From the NCBI GenBank assembly GCA_017937485.1, contig JAGBDN010000037.1, positions 1-57,607 on the forward strand: a DNA stretch of 57,607 nt, read 5' to 3'. Source of the DNA: Thermoguttaceae bacterium. GTDB lineage: Bacteria > Planctomycetota > Planctomycetia > Pirellulales > Thermoguttaceae. Below are positions 44,434 through 52,772 of this stretch, piece after piece (the first letter of the stretch is position 1; the number at the start of each line of letters is the position of its first letter). The translations under genes were made by a program, and so were the position numbers. The notes beneath the pieces were generated by a model that saw only the letters and a list, made by a program, of their open reading frames with translations, was not told the DNA's origin and did not search any database.

Positions 44434-45753
44434 TCAAACGATTTCGCGACCGCGCCAAACGATTCGCTCGAAGTCGAAACGCCCGGTTCGGAACGACGCG
44501 CCGTCGAGGACGCCGAGCGGGCCGAACGTCGCCGGAATTAAGCGGAAGAGCAAGAAATCCGCGTCCGCGCCGACTTCGAGCCAATCGACGTTCGCGCCGT
44601 CGCAAGCGGTCGAATCGACGTTGCTAAAGAGCGGGGCCCCGAGGAGGCGCGCCGGAACCGTCGTCGCCGACGGGTAAACTTGCGCCAACGTCAACCCTTC
44701 GATCGACGCGACGTTCGCGACGCAATGCGAAACCGGGAACGACGCGCAAGCCAACAGGTTCGCGTCGCCGGCCAACGTAACCTTCCCGTTCGGCTGGATT
44801 TCGAGTTCGCAAAGCTCCGTCTTGTAACGACCGGGCGCGAAGCCGGAAAGGGGCGACTGGTCGCTGATGAGAACGATTCGGTCGAGCCCCTTCGTCCGGA
44901 CGATCGCGCGGACGAGTTGCGGCGAAATATGAAAGCCGTCGACGATTAAACTCGCCGTCAAACGGTCGTCGGCAAGTTGACCGAAGAAGTAGTTTTCCCA
45001 TTTCGGGAGCAAATGCCGCGTCGCGTTGCTTAAGTGCGTCGACAGGGTCGCGCCCGCCGAAACCGCTTCGTCGATTTGCGCGCAGGTCGCGTTCGTGTGT
45101 CCGACCGCGACGACGACGCCTCGGGAACGCAAAAAGCGGACGAACTCCCCGGCGCCCTCGTACTCCGGCGACAACGTAACGAGTTTCACCAGCCCGCCGC
45201 AAGCGTCTTGGATTCGGTCGAACAGCTCGCGGGAATACGGGACGCAAAAGCGTTTCGGGTGCGCGCCGACGGCGCCTTCGGCGGTCGAGATGAACGGGCC
45301 TTCGAGGTGAATTCCCCAAACGGTCGGGCGGAGGTCGGGCCGACTTTTCAACGCCGACGCGATCGTCGCCGCCGCGCTAATCATCGTCTCCGGAGCGTTC
45401 GTCGTCAGCGTCGGACAGCAACGGAAAACGCCGTCGCGCAACATTTTATCGAGAACCGCGACGACGCCGTCCTCCGTCAACCCGGCCGACGAAAGCTCGA
45501 CGCCGACCGCGCCGTTGATTTGAATGTCGAAAAGTCCCGGCGCGATAATCGGCAAGCCGTCGCGACCTTCCGCGCCGCAAACTCCGACGCCGCAATCGGT
45601 TCCGGCGTCGTCGAGCGTCTCGACCGAAACGATTTTCCCGCCGGAAACGCGAACCTCGACCGCCGTCGACGCGTCGAACCGCCGCCCGCGATACGTCCGA
45701 ATCTCGTTTTGCGCCGCCGAAACGCCCGTTTTTTCCGTTCTTTCCGCCGTCAT
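44434..45753 (-). CDS. nagA: N-acetylglucosamine-6-phosphate deacetylase
   Basis: This 439-aa amidohydrolase removes acetate from GlcNAc-6-phosphate in amino-sugar catabolism and wall recycling. It has PGLFDIQINGA (early strand), the metal/substrate glutamate in GIHLEGPFIS, the histidines in VAVGHTNAT, STHLSNA and VDGFHISP, and the catalytic Asp in LISDQ. It is about 50 aa longer than E. coli NagA, mostly at the N-terminus. A strong GGAGGAAGGG ribosome site precedes the ATG. NagB is not nearby. Confidence 0.93.
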   Translation of the reverse strand: MTAERTEKTGVSAAQNEIRTYRGRRFDASTAVEVRVSGGKIVSVETLDDAGTDCGVGVCGAEGRDGLPIIAPGLFDIQINGAVGVELSSAGLTEDGVVAVLDKMLRDGVFRCCPTLTTNAPETMISAAATIASALKSRPDLRPTVWGIHLEGPFISTAEGAVGAHPKRFCVPYSRELFDRIQDACGGLVKLVTLSPEYEGAGEFVRFLRSRGVVVAVGHTNATCAQIDEAVSAGATLSTHLSNATRHLLPKWENYFFGQLADDRLTASLIVDGFHISPQLVRAIVRTKGLDRIVLISDQSPLSGFAPGRYKTELCELEIQPNGKVTLAGDANLLACASFPVSHCVANVASIEGLTLAQVYPSATTVPARLLGAPLFSNVDSTACDGANVDWLEVGADADFLLFRLIPATFGPLGVLDGASFRTGRFDFERIVWRGREIV

Positions 45754-45810
45754 TTCCCTTCCTCCGCCTTCGCTTTCGTTCGCCCCGTTTAAAACTTAAA
45801 ACTTGCCGTT

Positions 45811-45855
45811 AAAAGAAAAACGGCGAGCCGCTCGCTTTCGCCGAACGTCTCGCCG
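45811..45855 (-). terminator. Terminator of the enoyl-ACP reductase gene
   Basis: The arms cggcgag (45821-45827) and ctcgccg (45849-45855) pair. On the minus strand a T-rich run follows. It separates fabI from nagA. Confidence 0.65.
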
Positions 45856-45873
45856 CGTCGATTTTTCGCCCGC

Positions 45874-46674
45874 TTAGTCGCGAACGACTTTGTCGATGAT
45901 CGCCTTGTCGAAATAGTTCGTCGACATTCCGGCGTCGACGACGATCTTTTGCGCCGCGATTCCGCTCGAACGCGGACTCAACAGGAAGACCGCCGCCGCG
46001 GCCGCTTCGTCCGTTTGCACCGCCTCCTTGCGCGGAATCGCTTGTTCCGCAAAGAGATACGAGTCGAGATAACCCGGTATCCCCGCCGACGCCGACGTCT
46101 TCAACAGCGACGGCGCGACCGCGTTGAAACGGATTTGCGAGAACGACGAGAACGACTTCGTCAGGAACGCCAACGACGAGTCGAGCGCGGCTTTGATCGG
46201 CGCCATGTACCCGTAATTTTCGCTCGCCATTCGCGTCGTCGAAATCGAAATCGCGACGACCGACGCGTTCGGCTTCAAGACGTCGGCGAAAGCGCGAGCG
46301 ATCTCGACCAACGAAAAGCAAGAAATATCGAGCGCTTGCAAAAACGCGCGCTTCGGCGTCTCGTGAAACGGCTTCATTCCTTCCGAATAATCGGCGAACG
46401 CGATCGAGTGAAGCAAACCGTCGAACGAGTCGAACTTTTCCCCGACCGCGACGCGCAGGGCGGCGATATCCTCCTCTTTCTCGACGTCGCAAGTAAAAAA
46501 CGCGGCGCCGGGGAAGAGCTTCGCGGCCCGTTCCTTAATCGTTTCGTTTTGCACGACGAAAACGCACTCCGCGCCCTCGTCGGTCAGCATTTTCGCGACC
46601 GCGTAAGCGACGCTCTTTTTGTTCGCGACGCCGAAAATCAAAAATCGTTTGCCGTTGAGTTGCAGAAAATCCAT
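45874..46674 (-). CDS. fabI: Enoyl-[acyl-carrier-protein] reductase FabI
   Basis: This 266-aa SDR reductase completes each fatty-acid elongation cycle. The cofactor loop is [14 protein letters not shown] (residues 14-27), and [17 protein letters not shown] is typical of FabI. The catalytic Tyr and Lys are in NYGYMAPIK. The position ten residues before that Tyr, usually Tyr (Y146 in E. coli), is Ile in an [13 protein letters not shown] segment, which I think is common in planctomycete FabI. The GPI.T loop also differs ([11 protein letters not shown]). Confidence 0.92.
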   Translation of the reverse strand: MDFLQLNGKRFLIFGVANKKSVAYAVAKMLTDEGAECVFVVQNETIKERAAKLFPGAAFFTCDVEKEEDIAALRVAVGEKFDSFDGLLHSIAFADYSEGMKPFHETPKRAFLQALDISCFSLVEIARAFADVLKPNASVVAISISTTRMASENYGYMAPIKAALDSSLAFLTKSFSSFSQIRFNAVAPSLLKTSASAGIPGYLDSYLFAEQAIPRKEAVQTDEAAAAAVFLLSPRSSGIAAQKIVVDAGMSTNYFDKAIIDKVVRD

Positions 46675-46790
46675 CGTTTTCGTCCGTTATATTAAAAGGA
46701 AGCGGCGACGCGTCGTCGAAAGGCGCGCGCCGCCCGAAGTTTTAAAAGTTCGCAAACCGCGTTGTTCGGCGATTTACCGTCGTCGAACCG

Positions 46791-48416
46791 TCATTCCGCG
46801 AGACCTTTGCGACGGCGAACCGCCGCGGCGACGAACGCTTTGAAGAGCGGGTGCGCTTTCGTCGGTTTCGATTGGTATTGCGGCAAAAATTGCGCCGCGA
46901 CGAACCACGGGTGGTCTTCGATCTCGATAATTTCGACGAGTTTGCCGTCCGGGCTCGCGCCGGAAATCGTCAAACCGCCGTCGATGAAGCGGTCGCGGTA
47001 GGCGTAATTGAACTCGTAACGGTGATAGCTGCGCTCGGAAATATCGAGTTTGCAATAAGCGCTCGCGGCTCGCGACCCGGCGAGGAGCGCCGTCGTGTGC
47101 GCGCCCTTGCGAATCGTCCCGCCGGTTTCGAGGTCCGGAACGCCGGTTTCGTCGTCGGTCAAGAGACAAACGACCGGGTCGACCGCGTCTTTGTCGAACT
47201 CGGTCGAGTTGGCGTTTTCCATTCCGAGAACGTTGCGCGCGTATTCGACGACGGCGCATTGCATCCCGTTGCAAATCCCGAAAAACGGAATGTTGTTTTC
47301 GCGAGCGATGCGAATCGCTTCGATCTTCCCTTCGAAGTCGCGTTCGCCGGAACCGCCCGGGAGCAAAATGCCGTCGACGCTTTCGAGCGTCGCTTTCGTC
47401 TCTTCGCGCCCGACGGTTTCGCTCGGAATCCGCAGAATCCGGACGTTCGCGTCGTTGGCGACGCCGGCGTGAACGAGCGCTTCGTAAATCGATTTATAAG
47501 CGTCTTTAAACTCGGCGTATTTCGCGACGACGGCGACGGTCGCCTCCGTTTTCGGGCGGCGGAGCGTGTGCAGCAGTTCGTTCCAACCGTCCAAGTCGGC
47601 GGCCTTCGCTTTAGTGAGACCGAGACGGTCGACGATCATTTGGTCGAGGTTGCGGTCGGCCAACGAAAGCGGAACTTCGTAAATCGAGAAATCGGCGTCG
47701 CGTTCTTCGACGACGCACTTGCTCGGAACGTTGCAGAAGAGCGCGATTTTGTCGCATTCCTCTTGCGTAATCGGCTGTTCGGTGCGGCAGACGATGAAGT
47801 CCGGCTGAATCCCGATTTGGCGCAAACGCTCGACGGAGTGTTGCGTCGGTTTCGTTTTAAGTTCGCGCGACGCTTTCAAATAGGGAATCAGCGTCAGGTG
47901 GACGTAAACGCAGTTTTCCTTCCCGACTTCGAGCCCGAATTGGCGAATCGCTTCGAGGAACGGCAACCCCTCGATATCGCCGACCGTCCCGCCGATCTCC
48001 GTAACGACGACGTCGACGTCGTCCCCGGCCAAGCGCGCGACGCAGGCTTTCAGCTCGTTCGTAACGTGCGGGACGACTTGCACCGTCTTGCCGCGGTACT
48101 CGCCGCGTTTTTCCTTTTCGCGAATCCGTTGGTAAATTTTGCCGGTCGTCCAGCTGCTGTCTTTGGAGAGCGGGCTGTTCGTGAAGCGTTCGTAGTGGCC
48201 GAGGTCGAGGTCGGTTTCGCTTCCGTCGTCGAGAACGTAAGTTTCGCCGTGTTCCTGCGGACTCAAGAGGCCCGGGAAGACGTTCAAATAAGGGTCGAGC
48301 TTTTGCATCCGAACCGAAAGACCGCGACTTTCGAGAAGCATACCGATCGAGGCGCTCGTCAAACCTTTTCCAAGCGAGCTAACGACGCCGCCGGTGACGA
48401 AAATGTGCTTTGTCAT
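46791..48416 (-). CDS. pyrG: CTP synthase with altered glutaminase triad
   Basis: This is a 541-aa enzyme with the full two-domain plan: a synthase domain (residues 1-270, starting [15 protein letters not shown]) and a class-I glutaminase domain (about 295-535). The nucleophile Cys is kept (C382, GICNGMQ; the usual residue after Cys is Leu). The His and Glu of the triad are replaced: QFLPQ (L511, Q513) stands where QFHPE is expected. The loop GGFG is GGSG, and the conserved Asp of NVDPG is F47. It may use ammonia instead of glutamine. The start at 48416 follows a weak AAGGG site. Confidence 0.93.
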   Translation of the reverse strand: MTKHIFVTGGVVSSLGKGLTSASIGMLLESRGLSVRMQKLDPYLNVFPGLLSPQEHGETYVLDDGSETDLDLGHYERFTNSPLSKDSSWTTGKIYQRIREKEKRGEYRGKTVQVVPHVTNELKACVARLAGDDVDVVVTEIGGTVGDIEGLPFLEAIRQFGLEVGKENCVYVHLTLIPYLKASRELKTKPTQHSVERLRQIGIQPDFIVCRTEQPITQEECDKIALFCNVPSKCVVEERDADFSIYEVPLSLADRNLDQMIVDRLGLTKAKAADLDGWNELLHTLRRPKTEATVAVVAKYAEFKDAYKSIYEALVHAGVANDANVRILRIPSETVGREETKATLESVDGILLPGGSGERDFEGKIEAIRIARENNIPFFGICNGMQCAVVEYARNVLGMENANSTEFDKDAVDPVVCLLTDDETGVPDLETGGTIRKGAHTTALLAGSRAASAYCKLDISERSYHRYEFNYAYRDRFIDGGLTISGASPDGKLVEIIEIEDHPWFVAAQFLPQYQSKPTKAHPLFKAFVAAAVRRRKGLAE

Positions 48417-48693
48417 AACGTAAACCCTTATTTTACATCGTTTAACTAAACGCGACCGCGACGCTTTAAACTCCGCGCGACGAAGAAAAAGAAGCGAAAG
48501 CGGCGACAAATTCCAAAACGTTGTTTCCTAATCCCGCGTTTTTTGCGGGCGGTCGTCGAAGCGTTTCGGGCCGATTTTTCGGTTCCGGTCAAACGTTCCG
48601 ACGCCGTCGGTCGTTTTTTTTTTACCGCCGAACGAACGCGCCCTTAAAGACGTTCGGGGCGTTCCGTTAAACGTTCGATCTCGCGACAAAGCG
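48417..48693 (-). other. Leader region upstream of pyrG
   Basis: No gene is seen. The leader would be about 330 nt if transcription begins at the promoter at 48756-48783. A plus-strand hairpin ccgac/gtcgg (48598-48610) is followed by ten T at 48614-48623, opposite in sense to pyrG. No riboswitch class could be named. Confidence 0.5.
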
Positions 48694-48736
48694 AAAAAAA
48701 AAAGACGAGCGCGATTCGGGAGGCCCTAGCGCGCCC
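48694..48736 (-). terminator. Terminator-like hairpin in the pyrG leader (possible attenuator)
   Basis: On the minus strand GGGCGCG (48736-48730) pairs with CGCGCTC (48713-48707). Ten T follow after three bases (48703-48694). It begins about 13 nt after the expected transcription start of the promoter at 48756-48783 and more than 270 nt before pyrG. It would stop most transcripts unless antiterminated, or it simply ends the upstream immunity-gene transcript. Confidence 0.6.
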
Positions 48737-48755
48737 TTAATTAAATTCCAAGAGC

Positions 48756-48783
48756 ATTATAACAAAAAAATCCGAGGCGCCAA
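48756..48783 (-). promoter_or_regulatory. Promoter upstream of pyrG
   Basis: On the minus strand TTGGCG (48783-48778), a 16-nt spacer and TATAAT (48761-48756). The consensus -10 element is one of the best in the window. Confidence 0.6.
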
Positions 48784-48981
48784 GGGCCGACGCCAAAATT
48801 TTTCGCCGGACGCCGCCCCGTTCGGACGCCGCAAAAACGTCAAAATCGTTCGCGTCCGCCGCCGTCGCTCGCCGTTGGCTTCGTAAAAAACGCCGAAACG
48901 GTTTCCCGCTCCGACGTTTTTCGACGTTTTCTCATTCTTGCGCGACGCGCCGCGTTCGCGACGGTCGCCGCCGACGTCCGC

Positions 48982-49368
48982 TCAATCCCACTCGATTTCC
49001 TCGCCGCGTTCGCGAACGATTCGCAGGAGTTCCGTTTCCTCTTCGATTAACGACTCGATAATCTTCGCGAACCGCTCCGCTTTCTTTTCGTTTTCTTCGC
49101 TCAACGGATAAAGCGCGATATAAGTCGAGGCTTCCGTGTCGGTTTCGAGGTCTTCAAGCAACTCCGGCGCGGTCTCGGCAAGGTAAAAATTGAAGAACGC
49201 CTCCCAATTGTACCCGTTCATATAGGCGTTTTCGTCGATCTCCGCCATCTTTTCGCCGACGGCGAACGGTTTGTCGGCGGTTACGTCGAACTCGACGCCG
49301 ACTTGCATCTCGTCGGGGTCGACAAATTCTTCGTCGTCGTAACGAAAGACGCTCGCATAATCTGCCAT
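48982..49368 (-). CDS. Imm51-like immunity protein, orphan
   Basis: This is a 128-aa acidic cytoplasmic protein. Residues 50-80 (NGYNWEAFFNFYLAETAPEL and then the acidic DTEAS) match the central pattern I associate with the Imm51 family of polymorphic-toxin immunity proteins. No toxin gene is adjacent. AAGGAG lies 8 nt before the ATG. The charged C-terminal helix (ESLIEEETELLRIVRERGEE) is unusual. The family assignment is from memory of the pattern. Confidence 0.65.
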   Translation of the reverse strand: MADYASVFRYDDEEFVDPDEMQVGVEFDVTADKPFAVGEKMAEIDENAYMNGYNWEAFFNFYLAETAPELLEDLETDTEASTYIALYPLSEENEKKAERFAKIIESLIEEETELLRIVRERGEEIEWD

Positions 49369-49755
49369 CGCGGTTTCTCCTTTTTTTCGATTTTTTCGAT
49401 AAGAATCTAACGAACCGACGCCGCGTTTCGCCGTTCTCGCTTTCGCTCCCGACGGACGCGCTCCCGACGACGTTTTTTCGCCCGTCCCGAGAACCGGGTT
49501 TCGGCGATTTTGTCATTAATACTATAGAGCGCGAAAAAGAGCGTTTCGCCGACGACAAAAAAAGCGGCGCCGACGAGCCGACAAGGGCGCCGGTCGTCTC
49601 GTTTATTTTACCGCGACGGCGACGGCGCGTCAAGCAAATTCCCGCCGTTTGCGATTATTTTCTTTTTTTTTCAAAGCAAACGCGCCGACCGTCAAAACCG
49701 GCAAACTCGCCGCGTTCCGCTTCGTTCCGCTTCGTTCCGCTCCGTTGCAACGCGT
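49369..49755. other. Intergenic region, no fliJ
   Basis: No open frame on either strand looks like a gene. In particular there is no fliJ, which normally follows fliI. A 10-nt repeat (cgttccgctt, three copies with the last altered) lies at 49715-49745, just beyond the fliI stop. Confidence 0.6.
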
Positions 49756-51066
49756 TCACTCCTCCGCGAAGATCGCCCGCAATCCGGCGAGCGTTTCGTC
49801 GAAACTCGACCGCTCGAACATTTGCTGTTGAAGAAAGCGGTCGATTTTCGGCTTCAAGCGAATCGCGCGGTCGATTTCCGGCGACGCGCCTTCGCGGTAC
49901 GCGCCGACGGCGATCAAGTCCTCCGCGTCGGCGTAAATCCCGAGCGTTCGTCGGACGTCGTTCGCCAAGCGCCAATGCTCCTGCGAGCAAATCGTCGGCG
50001 CCAACCGGCTGACGCTCTCCAACGGGTCGATCGCCGGGTAATGCCCCCGCGAACTCAATTTGCGCGACAGCCAAATATGCCCGTCGAGGAGCCCCCGCGC
50101 CGCGTCGCCGATCGGGTCTTGTTTGTCGTCCCCCTCGACCAAGACGGTGAAAAACGCGGTAACGCTCCCGACGTCGCTCCGCCCGGCCCGCTCGACGAGA
50201 CGCGGAAGCTCCGCGAAAACGCTCGGCGTGTACCCGCGCGAAGTCGGCGGCTCTCCGGCGGCGAGTCCGATTTCTCGGCGCGCCATCGCGAACCGCGTCA
50301 GCGAGTCCATCAAGAAAAGAACGTTTTTCCCGCGATCCCGGAAATATTCCGCGATCGAAATCGCCGCCAACGCCGCGCGCACCCGCATCAACGGCGGCTC
50401 GTTCGACGTCGAAACGACGACGACGCTCTTTTTGCGCCCCTCTTCGCCGAGTTCGCGTTCGATGAAGTCGTTGACCTCCCGCCCGCGCTCGCCGATCAAT
50501 CCGACGACGACGACGTCCGCGTCGGTGTACCGCGTCATCATCCCAAGGGTAACGCTTTTCCCGACGCCGGAACCGGCGAAAATCCCGAGTCGCTGCCCTT
50601 GTCCGCAGGTGAAAAGCGCGTCGATCGCCCGCACTCCGGTCGACAAAACCCGTTCGATTCGGGGACGCGAACACGGCTCCGGCGGCTTGCGGTCGAAACG
50701 CGCTCGCGACGTTAAAATCGGCGTCGGCCCGGCGTCGATCGTCCGCCCGAACGCGTCGACGACCCGCCCGAGCAACTCGTCGCCGACCGGAAGCCAAGGC
50801 GTCGTCTTCGCCAACTCGATTTTCGCGCCGCGCCGAACGCCGGTCAGCTCCGAATACGAGTACAAAATCGTTAAATCGTCTCGAAAACCGATGACTTCGG
50901 CGAGAATGCACCCCTCTTCGTCGCTCCGCTCGACCTTCGCGATCGCGCCGATCGGCGCCGGAAATCCGACGGCGGAAATCGTCGTTCCTTCGGTGCGGAC
51001 GACGCTTCCGATAAGACGCGCCGGCAAAACGCTTTGAATTTGCTCGAGAATATTGTTAATTTCCAT
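49756..51066 (-). CDS. fliI: Flagellar/type III export ATPase FliI
   Basis: This 436-aa export ATPase energises substrate unloading at the cytoplasmic face of the export gate. Walker A is GIFAGSGVGKSVTL (about residues 166-179), and the Walker B strand VLFLMDSLTRFA is followed by the diagnostic ARREIGLAAGEPPTSRGYTPS. The conserved glutamate is in GERGREVNDF. Length and motifs match FliI/SctN. It follows fliH with 113 nt between. FliI and SctN cannot be separated by eye. Confidence 0.95.
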   Translation of the reverse strand: MEINNILEQIQSVLPARLIGSVVRTEGTTISAVGFPAPIGAIAKVERSDEEGCILAEVIGFRDDLTILYSYSELTGVRRGAKIELAKTTPWLPVGDELLGRVVDAFGRTIDAGPTPILTSRARFDRKPPEPCSRPRIERVLSTGVRAIDALFTCGQGQRLGIFAGSGVGKSVTLGMMTRYTDADVVVVGLIGERGREVNDFIERELGEEGRKKSVVVVSTSNEPPLMRVRAALAAISIAEYFRDRGKNVLFLMDSLTRFAMARREIGLAAGEPPTSRGYTPSVFAELPRLVERAGRSDVGSVTAFFTVLVEGDDKQDPIGDAARGLLDGHIWLSRKLSSRGHYPAIDPLESVSRLAPTICSQEHWRLANDVRRTLGIYADAEDLIAVGAYREGASPEIDRAIRLKPKIDRFLQQQMFERSSFDETLAGLRAIFAEE

Positions 51067-51179
51067 CGACTTCGCGCCGTTTTCCCGTTTTTCTCAACCG
51101 CTTAAAACGCCCGTTTTTCCTCGACCGGCCGAATTACCCCAATCCGCTCAAACCGCCCAAACCGTCCGTTTTCGCCGTT

Positions 51180-52100
51180 TTATTCGGAAAGTTCCGCGAC
51201 GATTCGTTCGAGGCGCGATTCGAGGCGTTCGTCGACGACCCCGAGCGACGATTCGACGACGCAACCGCCGGGCCCGACTTTCGGATCGGCGATCACTTCC
51301 GCGGTCGCGAGGTTTCCCGTCTCTTCAAGAATCGCGTTAATCGGCTCTTGCAAGGTTTCGACGTTGGTTGGATTCATCCGAATTTTCAACGCGGCGCAGT
51401 TCATCGCCAACTCGAGCGCCTCCCTCAAAAGGTCGAGCGGCACTTCGCGCTTGATCGCCGGGTCGCGCGTTATCGTTTTATACGCGATCGAAGCGGCGAT
51501 TTGCATCGCGTTTTCTTCCCAATGTTTCAAGAGCGAATGCCGAACGCCGGTCATTTCGCCGATCAAACGTCGCAACGGTTCGAGCGCGGCGTCGCAAAAC
51601 GCCTTCGTTTTTTCCTCGACGCCTCGTTTAATTTCCTCGGCGACCGTCGCGGCGCTCTCGTCGGCTCCTTGACGCGCGCCCTCTTCCTTTCCCGCGACAA
51701 ATCCGGCGTCGAACCCGGCTTTTCGCGCTTCCTCGAACGCGTCCCGTTCGAACGTCCGGCGCCGTTCGTCCAACGCCGCCTTTTCCGCGTCGAGCCGGCG
51801 TCGCGCCTCGGCGATTTCGGCCGCGCTCCGTTCGAGTTCGGCTCGTTCGACGCTCGCCGTCCGTTCGAACTCGGCCCGCAACGCGTCGAGTTCGAGTCGC
51901 GTTTCGTCGGCGATTCGCCGCGCTTCGGCCCGCACTTTGTCGAGAAAATCGGACGTTTTTCTTTCCAATTCGACAAACGCGAACGGTTCGACGCTCGACG
52001 GCGCCGCGTTCGTCCGTTCGTTTCCGACGCTCGGTTTGAAATCGTTCCCGCGACCGGCGCTCCAACCGCGCTCGTTCGAAAAATCCGCAAAATTACTCAT
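51180..52100 (-). CDS. fliH: FliH/SctL-family export ATPase regulator
   Basis: This is a 306-aa protein. A long Arg/Glu/Ala coiled coil spans about 40-150, including the GxxxG-like FDAGFVAGKEEGARQGADE typical of FliH. The C-terminal half (about 160-306) is the FliH domain that binds FliI: LREALELAMN, IRMNPTNVETL and then VIADPKVGPGGCVVES (near 270). In the family, FliH dimers hold FliI and dock it to the C-ring. It overlaps the fliG stop by 8 nt (52093-52100). Confidence 0.9.
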   Translation of the reverse strand: MSNFADFSNERGWSAGRGNDFKPSVGNERTNAAPSSVEPFAFVELERKTSDFLDKVRAEARRIADETRLELDALRAEFERTASVERAELERSAAEIAEARRRLDAEKAALDERRRTFERDAFEEARKAGFDAGFVAGKEEGARQGADESAATVAEEIKRGVEEKTKAFCDAALEPLRRLIGEMTGVRHSLLKHWEENAMQIAASIAYKTITRDPAIKREVPLDLLREALELAMNCAALKIRMNPTNVETLQEPINAILEETGNLATAEVIADPKVGPGGCVVESSLGVVDERLESRLERIVAELSE

Positions 52101-52641
52101 CGCCGCACGCTCCGTTAAAAAGCGCGTCTTCCAAACGTCGCGCCGCGTCCGTCGTTCGAACGAGCGCGGCGAGAACCCGTCGCGCGCCCTCCGCTTTCTC
52201 CGTCGGCAAAAGCGCGACGACCGCCGAACGGCGCCGCTCCGAAAGTCGCGCCAACGCGACCGCGATCGTCGTTCTCGACGCGCCGCTCAACAACGTCGCC
52301 AATCGCTCCGGCTTGATCGCGTCGAGCGGTTGAAACTCGTCGCGTTTCTCGTTCGCTTGTTCGTCGACCAAGGCGCTCCTTTTTTTCGGTCGCGTCCCCT
52401 CGTCTTTCTCCTCCGGTTCGCTCAACGCCAAAAACTCGGCGACGATCGCGTCGACGTCTTCCGGCGCGACGCTTCCAATTCGCCGCGCCTCCTCCTCGAC
52501 CTCGCGAGCGACGTCCGGTTCGAACCGCTCCAAAAGCGCGTCCGCCGCCTTCGCGTCGAGAATCGACAAAAAGAGGGCCGCCTTGCGAATCCCGTCTTTC
52601 TCGGCGCCGCTCTTCCCCCTTTTGTTCCGTTCGCGCTCCAT
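52093..52641 (-). CDS. fliG: Truncated FliG-like protein (N and middle domains only)
   Basis: This 182-aa protein is about half the size of normal FliG (about 330 aa). Residues 15-75 match the FliF-binding N domain (GIRKAALFLSILDAKAADAL). Residues about 95-170 match the middle domain (PLDAIKPERLATLLSGASRTTIAVALARL). The torque-generating C domain is absent: the gene ends at a stop inside the fliH overlap. I start at 52641 (GGAAAG upstream); an ATG 24 nt earlier is possible. A charged linker replaces the usual connecting region. Confidence 0.85.
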   Translation of the reverse strand: MERERNKRGKSGAEKDGIRKAALFLSILDAKAADALLERFEPDVAREVEEEARRIGSVAPEDVDAIVAEFLALSEPEEKDEGTRPKKRSALVDEQANEKRDEFQPLDAIKPERLATLLSGASRTTIAVALARLSERRRSAVVALLPTEKAEGARRVLAALVRTTDAARRLEDALFNGACGDE

Positions 52642-52772
52642 TTTTCGATCTTTCCGCGCCGACATTCGCCGTCGAACGCCGCTTTTATTCCTTAATTTTA
52701 CTCAAACGCCCGATTCTTTATTTTTCCTAATCGACGCAAACCCCTTATTTTCGCCAACGCGAAGTTCCGTCG

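Noticed and set aside
48598..48623. Plus-strand terminator of an unseen gene or small RNA
   Set aside because: A five-pair stem with ten T is present, but no plus-strand promoter or gene lies upstream, so I did not call an RNA.
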